From the NCBI GenBank assembly GCA_964621345.1, contig CAZUON010000004.1:61150-125149 (forward strand): a stretch of DNA of 64,000 nucleotides, read 5' to 3'. Shown piece by piece: positions 35,813 through 43,963 of this stretch. The translations under genes were made by a program, and so were the position numbers. This DNA is from Glaciecola sp964621345 (GTDB lineage Bacteria; Pseudomonadota; Gammaproteobacteria; Enterobacterales; Alteromonadaceae). Numbering within the stretch: the first letter of the stretch is position 1; every line of letters begins with the position of its first letter. The notes beneath the pieces are model-generated. The model saw only the letters and a program-made list of their open reading frames with translations. It did no database searches and was not told the origin of the DNA.

Positions 35813-37068
35813 GTCAATGGCTAACTAAGGTCATTGATGATGCAAAAGGCGTTGATGATTTCTTAGCGCCTATGCGTCAGCAGGCCTTGTCAACTTTACA
35901 AGATAAAGGCTGGCCGCATCCTCGCACCGAAGAGTGGCGCTTTACCCCTCTGACCGTATTAAAAGACCGTGCAACTGATATTAACACTAACAATACAGAT
36001 GTAGAGGTCCCAGCAATTACAGGCTTAACGCCTATTGATTTGGTCTTTGTAGACGGTGTGCTAATAAGTAATATCAATGATATTAGCTTACCAAGCGGGC
36101 TAAGTATTTTATCACTTTCCGATGCACCTGATAGTGCACAAGCAAACATAAAAGCACTATTTGGCCACGTAAAACCGGCTCGACATGTGTTTGGTTTGGT
36201 AAATGATGCTTTGTGCCAACAAGGTGTTTATATTGAAGTTGACGAGAATTGTTCTGTCGATACGCCCGTGCGTATTGTCAATCTTGTTAGTAAGGACTGC
36301 GATTCGCACACACGCGCATTGGTTAATTTAGGTAATAACAGCCAGCTAACGGTAATTGAGCATGGCAGTGCATCCATCGCAAGTTTCACGACTGCGTTTG
36401 CCGAGTATGTAATTGGCAAAGAAGCCAAGTTAAATCATTACCGCTTTGCCTTTTTTACTGAGCAAGCTAAACAGGTTGGTGGCAGTCATTTTAGTTTGCA
36501 AGATCATGCTAATTTGAACAGTACCTTGGTTGCATTTGGTAGTGAGCTATCACGTGTGGATGTAGATATTATTCACGCTGGACAACACGCCAAAGCAAAA
36601 ATGAATGCGATTTATTTACTGGCTGAAGGCGAGCTGTTTGATTTGCATTCTACCATTGAGCATGCAATGCCAAACGGAACAACCGAAGAAAACGCCCGTG
36701 GGATCATAGGCGACCGCGCGCGTGCAGTATTTAGCGGCCGTATTCATATACATCGCGACGCGCAAAAAACGTTGGCCGAGCTTAACAATCGTAATTTACT
36801 GCTATCGCGCAGAGCGATTGTTAACACAAAACCTGAATTAGAGATTTATGCCGACGACGTACAATGTGCCCACGGTGCAACCGTTGCAGAAATCGAAGAG
36901 AAGGCACTTTATTATTTGCTAAGTCGCGGAATCAAACGCTCAAAAGCTTTAGTCATGCTCAACTTTGGCTTTATCCAAGAATTAGTCAACGCCATTGACG
37001 ATGAGCACATCCGTGAGTGGTTACTGCCTATGCTTAGCGAGCGCTTTGCTAGCATGGAGGTCAAATGA
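35809..37068 (+). CDS. sufD: Fe-S assembly protein SufD
   Basis: 419-residue SufD subunit, paralogue of SufB, which dimerises with it through the beta-helix. Conserved features include HPRTEEWRFTPL near the N-terminus and the C-terminal NTKPELEIYADDVQCAHGATV with the conserved His used at the SufB-SufD interface, followed by LYYLLSRGI. Coupled to both sufC and sufS by 4-base ATGA overlaps. Confidence 0.95.
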   Translation: MSQWLTKVIDDAKGVDDFLAPMRQQALSTLQDKGWPHPRTEEWRFTPLTVLKDRATDINTNNTDVEVPAITGLTPIDLVFVDGVLISNINDISLPSGLSILSLSDAPDSAQANIKALFGHVKPARHVFGLVNDALCQQGVYIEVDENCSVDTPVRIVNLVSKDCDSHTRALVNLGNNSQLTVIEHGSASIASFTTAFAEYVIGKEAKLNHYRFAFFTEQAKQVGGSHFSLQDHANLNSTLVAFGSELSRVDVDIIHAGQHAKAKMNAIYLLAEGELFDLHSTIEHAMPNGTTEENARGIIGDRARAVFSGRIHIHRDAQKTLAELNNRNLLLSRRAIVNTKPELEIYADDVQCAHGATVAEIEEKALYYLLSRGIKRSKALVMLNFGFIQELVNAIDDEHIREWLLPMLSERFASMEVK

Positions 37069-38282
37069 GTTTTGACCCGCTTGCGATTCGTGCGCAGTTT
37101 CCACTTTTGCAAAGAGATGTTGATGGAAAGCCGCTTGCCTATTTAGATAATGCAGCTACTACGCAAAAGCCTCAGGCGGTAATTGATGCGTTAATGGACT
37201 TTTACACCCAGTGCAATGCCAACGTACATCGCGGCGCGCACCATTTGTCGGATGAAGCAACCCGCCGTTACGAAGAATCCCGTGATACCGTTGCGACATT
37301 TATTAATGCAGCGCATCGAGAAGAAGTTATTTGGACAGCCGGTACCACCGAGTCGATTAATTTAGTTGCCAATGGTGTAGGGCAATTGCTCAAATCCGGT
37401 GATGAGATTATTGTCACTGAATTAGAGCATCATGCTAACCTCGTGACTTGGCAACAAGCATGCAAGCGCAGCGGTGCAACTTTAAAAATATGCCCAATAT
37501 TCGACAGTGGTGAGTTAGATGTAGCTGCATTTGATGCCCTGTTAAATGAAAATACGCGCATGGTTGCACTTCCTCATGTGTCTAACGCACTGGGTACGGT
37601 AAATCCAATTGTAGAAATCACGCAAAAAGCAAAGCAGCAGGGCGCTTGGGTGCTTATAGATGGCGCGCAAGGCATTGCTCATGGCTCGGTTGACGTGCAA
37701 GCAATTGGTTGTGATTTTTACGCCTTTTCAGGCCATAAACTATTTGGACCAACGGGTATTGGCGTATTGTGGGGGCGAAAAGAACTCCTTGAAACATGGC
37801 CTGTTTGGCAGACCGGCGGTGAAATGATTGCTGATGTCGATTACCAAGAGGCAACATGGGGCAAATTACCGAATAGGTTAGAGGCAGGCACACCAAACAT
37901 AGCCGGCGTAATTGGCTTAGGTGCAGCGGTTAGTTGGCTATCAACTATCGACATACAAGGTATGCAAGCCCACGAACAAGATTTGCTAGACTACGCTACA
38001 AGTTGCGCCGAAGCACTTGATGGCATGCGTATAGTCGGTACTGCGCCAAACAAAATTGGCGTGATGAGCTTTCAATTAGACAACGCACATCCGGCTGACA
38101 TCGGCTTTATTTTAGACAAACAAGGCGTTGCTATTCGTACCGGCGACAACTGTGCGCAGCCTTTAATGAAGCGTTTAGGGTTGCCCGGCACAGCACGTGC
38201 GTCTTTTTCAATATATAATACTCGAGAAGATATTGACCAACTATTTGAGGCCTTAAAAAAGGCCAAGCTAATGTTGGCGTAG
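37065..38282 (+). CDS. sufS: Cysteine desulfurase SufS
   Basis: PLP-dependent group II cysteine desulfurase, 405 residues. It takes sulfur from L-cysteine as a persulfide for SufE and SufBCD. The PLP lysine is Lys225 in SGHKLFGPTG and the persulfide Cys363 is in RTGDNCAQP, where most SufS proteins have RTGHHC (the variation at the residue before Asn-Cys is unusual). The N-terminal YLDNAATTQKP and NVHRGAHHLS motifs are standard. Fourth gene of the SUF operon. A second desulfurase lies 4 kb away at the end of the cox operon. Confidence 0.95.
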   Translation: MSFDPLAIRAQFPLLQRDVDGKPLAYLDNAATTQKPQAVIDALMDFYTQCNANVHRGAHHLSDEATRRYEESRDTVATFINAAHREEVIWTAGTTESINLVANGVGQLLKSGDEIIVTELEHHANLVTWQQACKRSGATLKICPIFDSGELDVAAFDALLNENTRMVALPHVSNALGTVNPIVEITQKAKQQGAWVLIDGAQGIAHGSVDVQAIGCDFYAFSGHKLFGPTGIGVLWGRKELLETWPVWQTGGEMIADVDYQEATWGKLPNRLEAGTPNIAGVIGLGAAVSWLSTIDIQGMQAHEQDLLDYATSCAEALDGMRIVGTAPNKIGVMSFQLDNAHPADIGFILDKQGVAIRTGDNCAQPLMKRLGLPGTARASFSIYNTREDIDQLFEALKKAKLMLA

Positions 38283-38290
38283 GAGATACT

Positions 38291-38647
38291 ATGACGGTTG
38301 AAACGTTTACCCCAGATACTAAGGTAATTTCACTTACCGACAGCGCTATTCGCCATTTTGAGGCAAAACAGAGCGCACAACCTGAAAAAATCATTCGTTT
38401 TTCAACAAAAATGAGTGGTTGCACAGGCTATGCTTATGTTCTTGAGTTAGCTGATGAAGCAAAAGCAAGTGATGAACTGATTCGCTTTAGCGATGCACTT
38501 GAGATAGCGATTGATGCTAAAGCCATAGACTTACTCCGCAATACAGAAATTGACTATGTAAAAGAGGGTGTAAACGGCATCATTAAATACAACAACCCGA
38601 ACGTAGTCGACGAGTGCGGCTGTGGCGAGAGTTTCAACGTAGGCTAA
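38291..38647 (+). CDS. sufA: A-type Fe-S carrier protein (SufA/IscA family)
   Basis: 118-residue A-type carrier with the three cluster Cys in place: Cys44 in MSGCTGYAY and Cys109/Cys111 in ECGCGESF. These proteins pass clusters from the scaffold to targets. It lies 8 bases after sufS in the same operon. SufA by context; IscA or ErpA cannot be separated by motif alone. Confidence 0.9.
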   Translation: MTVETFTPDTKVISLTDSAIRHFEAKQSAQPEKIIRFSTKMSGCTGYAYVLELADEAKASDELIRFSDALEIAIDAKAIDLLRNTEIDYVKEGVNGIIKYNNPNVVDECGCGESFNVG

Positions 38648-38684
38648 TACTAGCCACCAAAAGCATGTTTCGGAAGCAAATATA

Positions 38685-39218
38685 ATGCAACAAAATATGG
38701 TGGTCACAGAAAGTGACTGCAAAGCGCGTTTAGTGCCAGTCGGTACGCCGGCGATTATTCCTGAGGGTGAGTTTGTGAGTATCACCCAGGCCTTAGGCGG
38801 CAATTATACCATTACTTGGCGCGGTAATATGTATCGTATCGACGGTACCGATGCAAAAGCCATTGGCCGAAAATCACTGGTATTATCTTTTGAAGCGCCG
38901 AACGACGATACAATTAACGAAAAGCAAGTGTGGGAAGCGCTAGAGTCGGTATACGACCCGGAGATCCCCATTGATCTTGTATCTTTAGGCCTGATTTATT
39001 CGGTAGATATTGATAATGCTGCTAAATGCGTGAATATCAACATGACCCTTACCGCGCCAGCCTGTGGCATGGGGCCTGTTTTAGTTGGGGATGTAGAGTA
39101 TCGAGTAAATATGGTACCTAATGTCGATAAAGTAGCGGTAAATTTAGTCTTCGACCCGCCCTGGTCAAGAGACATGATGAGCGAAGAAGCCCAGCTAGAA
39201 GCGGGCGTGTTTTTTTAA
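38685..39218 (+). CDS. sufT: Putative Fe-S maturation protein SufT (MIP18/DUF59 family)
   Basis: 177-residue SufT. An N-terminal extension of about 80 residues is followed by a MIP18/DUF59 domain with VYDPEIPIDLVSLGLIY and the Cys-containing TAPACGMGP, ending in VNLVFDPPWSRDMMS. SufT assists Fe-S protein maturation under high demand in other bacteria, with a mechanism not settled. GGAAG 8 bases before the ATG supports the start. Position between sufA and sufE is typical of proteobacterial SUF operons carrying it. Confidence 0.92.
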   Translation: MQQNMVVTESDCKARLVPVGTPAIIPEGEFVSITQALGGNYTITWRGNMYRIDGTDAKAIGRKSLVLSFEAPNDDTINEKQVWEALESVYDPEIPIDLVSLGLIYSVDIDNAAKCVNINMTLTAPACGMGPVLVGDVEYRVNMVPNVDKVAVNLVFDPPWSRDMMSEEAQLEAGVFF

Positions 39219-39244
39219 AACAATAGTAAAACAAAGGAATATCC

Positions 39245-39652
39245 ATGCAGTTACCGACTAGCGAAGAAATTGTTGACGATCTAGCCTTTTTTGACGATTG
39301 GGAGCAGCGCTATCAGTACATTATCGATTTAGGTAAGCAAATCCCTGGTTTAGAGGAACAAGCCCGTACGCCGGAAAAATTAGTTAAGGGTTGTCAAAGC
39401 AACGTTTGGCTGGATTACAGCATGCAAGGAGATAAGTTTCAATTTGATGTAGATAGTGATGCAGTCATTGTGCAAGGTTTATTGGTATTAGTGCTCAGTG
39501 CTTATCATGATAAATCTGCAAAAGAGATCATGGACTTTGACATGGACGCGTATTTTAAAGAGTTAGACCTTGAGCGACATATTACCCCAACCAGAGGCAA
39601 TGGTTTACGAGCCATTGTGGGTAAAATTAGGCAGATTGCTGGCGCCGCATAG
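39245..39652 (+). CDS. sufE: Sulfur acceptor protein SufE
   Basis: 135-residue sulfur-transfer protein that accepts persulfide from SufS and passes it to SufB. Acceptor Cys50 lies in LVKGCQSNVWL. AAAGGA precedes the ATG by 7 bases. Last gene of the SUF operon. A stretch of 72 bases without a clear terminator follows. Confidence 0.95.
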   Translation: MQLPTSEEIVDDLAFFDDWEQRYQYIIDLGKQIPGLEEQARTPEKLVKGCQSNVWLDYSMQGDKFQFDVDSDAVIVQGLLVLVLSAYHDKSAKEIMDFDMDAYFKELDLERHITPTRGNGLRAIVGKIRQIAGAA

Positions 39653-39724
39653 TGAGAACATAAATAGACAACATACGGCTGCCTCAGTATGCTAGAGACA
39701 TATCTTAGCTGTTGAAGTTGTACC

Positions 39725-40432
39725 ATGAGCGACTCAAAAAAGAATCCAGACCTTCACTTCCTGTGGCCAACGCCATTTTTACGTACAAAATTTCCTGCCC
39801 ACAAAAAGGTGAATAAACGCTTAGCCAAGCTTTTTACCGAACATCGAAAAAGCAACGATAAAGTTAATGCGCCGGTGTATTCAAGTAGTGACGACTTATT
39901 AATGCGCTACAACGACCCCGACTTAAATGCCTTGTTTAGCTTTATTTCCGATGAACTGTTTAAGATGTCGACCGAGGTAAATGCTAAGCTATGGCAGTTT
40001 AGTCGCTCAACAAAGTTACAAATGAATGTGGTGGGCTCATGGTTTCAAATACAAAACGGACACGGCTTTCATGAAACACATACCCACGGAAATTGTGCAT
40101 GGTCAGGTGTGTACTATGTTCAGGTAGATGACGACAAGACCCGCATCGAAAACAAAGAGCTCGGCGATATGAATGGCGTAACACGCTTTTATGGGCATCA
40201 TGTGGATGTTAGTGGTGGTGGCTACATGGATTCAGGCAATTTGTATCTACAAGATAACTGCTTTGATTCGCCGCCAGAGGAGGGCGTGTTGTGTATTTTT
40301 CCGTCTCATCTTAAGCACATGGCGATGCCTTATATTGGTAAGAAGGACAGAATTATTGTGTCGTTCAATATTCAAGTACATGGCGACAAAGGTGATGGCC
40401 TATTTGACTATAGCTTTACTAATAAGCTTTAA
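39725..40432 (+). CDS. Putative Fe(II)/2-oxoglutarate oxygenase (TIGR02466-like)
   Basis: 235-residue double-stranded beta-helix oxygenase-like protein of the family often annotated TIGR02466. Candidate iron ligands are in FHETHTHGNCAWSGVYYV (HxH in place of HxD) and the distal SHLKHMAMPY, followed by the 2-oxoglutarate-binding basic residue in KDRIIVSFNI. The substrate is unknown. It follows sufE by 72 bases on the same strand and may be read through from the SUF operon. Its stop overlaps that of the convergent Cys-rich gene by 4 bases. Confidence 0.8.
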   Translation: MSDSKKNPDLHFLWPTPFLRTKFPAHKKVNKRLAKLFTEHRKSNDKVNAPVYSSSDDLLMRYNDPDLNALFSFISDELFKMSTEVNAKLWQFSRSTKLQMNVVGSWFQIQNGHGFHETHTHGNCAWSGVYYVQVDDDKTRIENKELGDMNGVTRFYGHHVDVSGGGYMDSGNLYLQDNCFDSPPEEGVLCIFPSHLKHMAMPYIGKKDRIIVSFNIQVHGDKGDGLFDYSFTNKL

Positions 40433-40641
40433 GCTTGTTTTACAGCTTGAGGAGTGATTCTGCACTGATAAAGATCAACGAGTAACTGCGCGGCACAAGA
40501 GCAACCTTCACAGCACATGGCTAGTTGTTCGCCACTTACTACAACGAGGTGTTCGGGTTGGCCATTGCATGTTTGCTTGCAGTGAGCGCATCTATAGCTC
40601 GTTGGTTTTTGTAGTACTGCACTATGGGTTTTACTTAGCAT
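40429..40641 (-). CDS. Small Cys-rich protein resembling the Cu-ATPase N-terminal metal-binding domain
   Basis: 70-residue soluble protein with eight Cys: Cys18 and Cys21 (CAHC), Cys25, Cys43 and Cys44, Cys47, Cys49 (MCCEGCSC) and Cys60. The C-x2-C ... C-C-x-G-C arrangement is that of the metal-binding region found at the N-terminus of CcoI/FixI-type copper-transporting P-type ATPases (PF12156-like), here as a stand-alone protein. It is the last gene of the CO dehydrogenase operon, overlapping sufU by 11 bases. The ATG at 40641 is chosen for that coupling; in-frame ATGs at 40659 and 40683 are alternatives. CODH carries Cu at its active site, so a copper-delivery role is an attractive inference. 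Zn binding is the main alternative. Confidence 0.75.
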   Translation of the reverse strand: MLSKTHSAVLQKPTSYRCAHCKQTCNGQPEHLVVVSGEQLAMCCEGCSCAAQLLVDLYQCRITPQAVKQA

Positions 40642-41086
40642 GAGGGCTCTGCTCCGCATTTTGCATATGTTCTTGTAATCCATCCGCTAATGCTTCCCAA
40701 GACAACATTAAGCACTTTTTACGCACAGGGTGATGACGCACCGCATCTAGGGCCTCTAAGCCGCTTGGGATTTCTTCAATCTCGCCAGCTATCCAAGCCT
40801 TCATGTGCCTGGTGAGTGCGTTGACCTCTTCAATATTTTGGCCTTTTGTTGCTTCGGTCATCATCGAGGCTGACGCAATACACACTGAACATCCACGCCC
40901 CCTAAATTCAATACGCTCAATACGCATATTTGTAATTGCAAAACCAAGCTCTATATCGTCGCCGCAACGAGGGATTGAGCCTCGTCTAATAATATCCATG
41001 TGCAGCAAATCGCCGGACACTTTATTTCGCGGTTTTTTAAAGTGGTCAAGGAGTTGCGCTTTATAAAGGGCTTTATCTGATGACAT
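40631..41086 (-). CDS. sufU: SufU-type sulfur-transfer / Fe-S assembly protein
   Basis: 151-residue U-type protein. Its ligand set Cys41, Asp43, Cys66 and Cys125 (PRCGDD, GRGCSVCIASASMM, RKKCLMLSW) falls at nearly the same numbers as Bacillus SufU (Cys41, Asp43, Cys66, Cys128), which is a Zn-dependent sulfur acceptor for SufS. The IscU-specific LPPVK chaperone motif is absent, so it is SufU rather than IscU. It overlaps the stop of the desulfurase gene by one base (TAATG), making a tight SufS-SufU pair inside the cox operon. Sulfur supply to the CODH cofactor is inferred. Confidence 0.88.
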   Translation of the reverse strand: MSSDKALYKAQLLDHFKKPRNKVSGDLLHMDIIRRGSIPRCGDDIELGFAITNMRIERIEFRGRGCSVCIASASMMTEATKGQNIEEVNALTRHMKAWIAGEIEEIPSGLEALDAVRHHPVRKKCLMLSWEALADGLQEHMQNAEQSPHAK

Positions 41087-42405
41087 TAGCTAAAAATCTC
41101 ATGTGCTCGTTCAAGTGCCCTAATGGCGGCCTGAATATCGGCTTCGGTGTTATAGGCGCTTAAACTGATTCGCAAAGTAGAGCTTACATTGAGATGTCTT
41201 AACAAGGGTTGTGCGCAATGGTGGCCTGCGCGCACAGCAACATTCGCGTCTCCCATGATTTGTGCCAAGTCGTGGGCATGAATGACCTCATGGTAAAAAC
41301 TGATTATGCCAGAAGCGGCATGCTTAATGGGTGATACAACACGGATGCTATGTTTTAGGTGCGGGTTGTTCGAAAGTGCATGGTGAAAAGTCAAAGCTAA
41401 TGCCTCGATATGCTGCTTTATTTTGTCTTGTTCTAAAGCGCAGACAAAATCACAAGCGGCAGCAAAGCCAATTGCGCTGGCTAGATTAGGTGAACCTGCT
41501 TCAAAGCAATGGGGAGCTTCAGCAAAGCTCGTTTGGGCCATACTATCGCCGGTAAATTCGACCATGCCCCCGCCTAGTTTTGTTGGCTGCATTTGAGCGA
41601 TGCGTTTGTCTGAGATATAGAGTAAACCAATTCCGTTTGGTCCAAACATTTTATGCGCAGAAAACACCAAGAAATCGCAGGCCAAAGCAGATACGTCAAT
41701 CTTATGGCTTGTCATGGCTTGTGCAGCATCTAGCAATACCGGAATGTTATTTTGTTGCGCTTGTCGGCAAATAGCTTCAACATTATTTACCACTCCTAGC
41801 ACGTTTGATGTGTGGGTGAGAGCAATCATTGCGGTGTTGTCGCCAAAAAGCTCAGGATATTTATCGAGGGCTAACTCACCATCCTCGTTTAGCTCAATAA
41901 TGTGCAAGTGTGCCCCAGCTTGTTCGCACACCGCTTGCCAAGGCAGAAAGTTTGCGTGGTGCTCCATACGCGTTACCCATACCGCTTGACCGGGCTTTAA
42001 GCGAGGCAACAAAAAGCCTTGAGCGACATGATTAATGCTTTCGGTAGCGCCGGATGTGAATACACATGAGCGTGCAGAACTTGCGCCAATAAACGACCTC
42101 AAACGCTCCCTTGCTTGTTCATAATAGTCACTGCTGTGTTCAGCGAGTGGGTAAAAACCTCGGTGTACTGGGCTGTTAAATTGCGTCAGAGCCCTATTCA
42201 TTGCGCTAATCACAGTGTTTGGTTTTTGTGAGGTGGCTGCGTTGTCTAGGTAACTCAGATTCTTGCTAAGTACGTTATTGGCGAATATAGGAAAGTGTGC
42301 TTTGACCTTGTACGGATCAAGCGTTGTCGCACCACTTTGCAATGCCACCTGTGCTTCGGAAGTCTTTTCACCCACTGACATTGGCAAGGGCTTTTCGCTT
42401 AGCAT
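41086..42405 (-). CDS. Second SufS-like cysteine desulfurase in the cox operon
   Basis: 439-residue group II cysteine desulfurase. It has PLP lysine in FSAHKMFGPNG, persulfide Cys397 in VRAGHHCAQP and YLDNAATSQKP near the N-terminus. It differs from the sufS of the SUF operon in an N-terminal extension of about 35 residues and in many motif positions, so it is not a recent duplication. It starts 3 bases after an XdhC-family gene. In Rhodobacter capsulatus a comparable desulfurase (NifS4) works with XdhC to sulfurate Moco. Here, with SufU next in line, sulfuration of the CODH Mo centre is the likeliest role (inference). An internal ATG eight codons on is a possible start. Confidence 0.9.
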   Translation of the reverse strand: MLSEKPLPMSVGEKTSEAQVALQSGATTLDPYKVKAHFPIFANNVLSKNLSYLDNAATSQKPNTVISAMNRALTQFNSPVHRGFYPLAEHSSDYYEQARERLRSFIGASSARSCVFTSGATESINHVAQGFLLPRLKPGQAVWVTRMEHHANFLPWQAVCEQAGAHLHIIELNEDGELALDKYPELFGDNTAMIALTHTSNVLGVVNNVEAICRQAQQNNIPVLLDAAQAMTSHKIDVSALACDFLVFSAHKMFGPNGIGLLYISDKRIAQMQPTKLGGGMVEFTGDSMAQTSFAEAPHCFEAGSPNLASAIGFAAACDFVCALEQDKIKQHIEALALTFHHALSNNPHLKHSIRVVSPIKHAASGIISFYHEVIHAHDLAQIMGDANVAVRAGHHCAQPLLRHLNVSSTLRISLSAYNTEADIQAAIRALERAHEIFS

Positions 42406-42408
42406 GCA

Positions 42409-43260
42409 CTAACCACCGACCGCATGTACGTTCTTTAGCTTTGCAGCAGCTTTCGCATTCTGGGCATCTTCTACCACTAATTTGTCACAGTTTCGCATGC
42501 CACTACCGCCTCTGCGTAACATGGTGATTTCGCTCAAAATACAAAGTGCAATTTCTTCTGGCGTTTTTGGCCCTAAATCTAAACCAGAGGGCGCTACCAC
42601 ACGAGCAATATCTTCTTCGCTTAATTGCTCCTCGCGCAAATAATCAAGTACTAATCGTGCGCGCTTGCGACTGGCAATCAGAGCAATGTATCCGGCGTTG
42701 CATCGAAGCGCTTGTTTTATCGATTCGTGGTCGCCCTTGTGCTGCGTAGCAATGATGACATAGTCGCTTTGTTTAGGCTGAAGCTGACTATAGTCCAAAT
42801 CGTCGGTGATGATTTCAGCCGCCATCGGGAACTTGTCTCGCGTTGCCCCTAGATCGTTAACTACAATCCGATAACCTAAAGTGTCGCCGATGGAACAAAT
42901 CACCTCGGCTACTCTGCCATGACCCATGATCCATAAACAGGGTTCGGGTAAAACGGGCTCTACATACACCTTCATTCCTCCTCCGCAAGGCATACCTGCA
43001 CCTAGCATTTCATCGTCCAAATCAATATCCATCATCGCAGTTTGATTAGTTTTAATGCATTCAAGCGCTTGCTCACAAGTACTTGATTCAGCGCAACCTC
43101 CGCCAATCCAGCCCATCAGAACAGTACCATTTGCATCAATAATTGCTTTAGAGGATGTTTTTGCAGAAACAGAGCCATAGGTGTCAACGACCGTTGCAAT
43201 AGCAAAGGCTTGCTGCTTTTGTTGCAAGTCATTCATCAGATGAAAAATACTATTCGCCAT
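42409..43260 (-). CDS. XdhC/CoxI-family Moco chaperone
   Basis: 283-residue XdhC-family protein. The N-terminal XdhC domain contains GWIGGGCAESST, and the GMPCGGGMKVYVEPV segment contains the conserved Cys. The C-terminal Rossmann domain has MGHGRVAEVICSIG (about 127-140) and ends DLGPKTPEEIALCILSEI. Such proteins bind and protect Moco, present it for sulfuration and insert it into XDH/CODH enzymes. It overlaps the mocA-like gene by 11 bases. One of two XdhC paralogues in this operon (compare 43960-44868). It matches the CoxI/CoxF group, and the exact letter is not certain. Confidence 0.9.
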   Translation of the reverse strand: MANSIFHLMNDLQQKQQAFAIATVVDTYGSVSAKTSSKAIIDANGTVLMGWIGGGCAESSTCEQALECIKTNQTAMMDIDLDDEMLGAGMPCGGGMKVYVEPVLPEPCLWIMGHGRVAEVICSIGDTLGYRIVVNDLGATRDKFPMAAEIITDDLDYSQLQPKQSDYVIIATQHKGDHESIKQALRCNAGYIALIASRKRARLVLDYLREEQLSEEDIARVVAPSGLDLGPKTPEEIALCILSEITMLRRGGSGMRNCDKLVVEDAQNAKAAAKLKNVHAVGG

Positions 43261-43963
43261 AATTTATACTCTCTGCTTCTTTGTCTTGGGCACTCGGGCC
43301 TTGCTTGCTTGATGCGAACCGCTGGGTATCTAACGATAAACGCCTGTGTAATTCTTGCACTGCTGCGGGCGTATCTAAATCAAAACTAAAATGGTCGTTA
43401 TCTACTTCAAAAGTCGTTACCGACTCTGGGTTTTTCTCAATCAGTTTGCGGCAACCTAAGTTTTTCTGTCCTTGCAGAATAGCCTCTCTCTGCGAAGGTT
43501 GTAATATGATTGGGTTAGCCCTTTGCCCTTGGTATTGCGGCACTATTATTGGGCTATTGCATTGATTGAATGCCTCATGCAAGTTAGCCATGTCGGCTTG
43601 TTCTAGCAGCACTAAATCCGATAAGGCGATGATGATCCCATCTGTCTCTTTTTCGAGTGCTTCTAAGCCTTTGTGTACTGAACTCATTTGACCTAATTTA
43701 TAGTCCTCATTAATTACGGTCCTAAGCGGTAAATCTATCAATTCTTTTGCCACATATTCGGCCTCATGGCCCAATACCACAACAATTTCATCTAAGGCTT
43801 TAGTCCTTGCATAATCGCAAAAAAGACGAGCGGTCTTTCTCACTAAAGACTGCCCTTGTATATCTATAAGCAGTTTGTTTTGTTGCCCCATCCGTGTAGA
43901 CAACCCGGCCGCTAACATCACGCAAGATAAGCGTTTTGTTGGTTTTGTTGTTGCACTGTTCAT
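43250..43963 (-). CDS. mocA: MocA-like molybdenum cofactor nucleotidyltransferase
   Basis: 237-residue MobA/MocA-type NTP transferase. It has signature MLAAGLSTRMGQQNKLL at the N-terminus, a metal-binding Asp in IALSDL and a C-terminal FDLDTPAA. MocA makes molybdopterin cytosine dinucleotide, the cofactor form used by CODH and other XDH-family enzymes. The CODH context favours CTP use, though nucleotide specificity is not visible. The ATG at 43963 overlaps the upstream stop in an ATGA. An ATG five codons earlier is possible. It sits between two XdhC-family genes. Confidence 0.88.
   Translation of the reverse strand: MNSATTKPTKRLSCVMLAAGLSTRMGQQNKLLIDIQGQSLVRKTARLFCDYARTKALDEIVVVLGHEAEYVAKELIDLPLRTVINEDYKLGQMSSVHKGLEALEKETDGIIIALSDLVLLEQADMANLHEAFNQCNSPIIVPQYQGQRANPIILQPSQREAILQGQKNLGCRKLIEKNPESVTTFEVDNDHFSFDLDTPAAVQELHRRLSLDTQRFASSKQGPSAQDKEAESINYGE

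Noticed and set aside
40631..41086. Calling the U-type protein IscU
   Set aside because: The LPPVK chaperone motif is absent and ligand positions match SufU; no isc partners are nearby.
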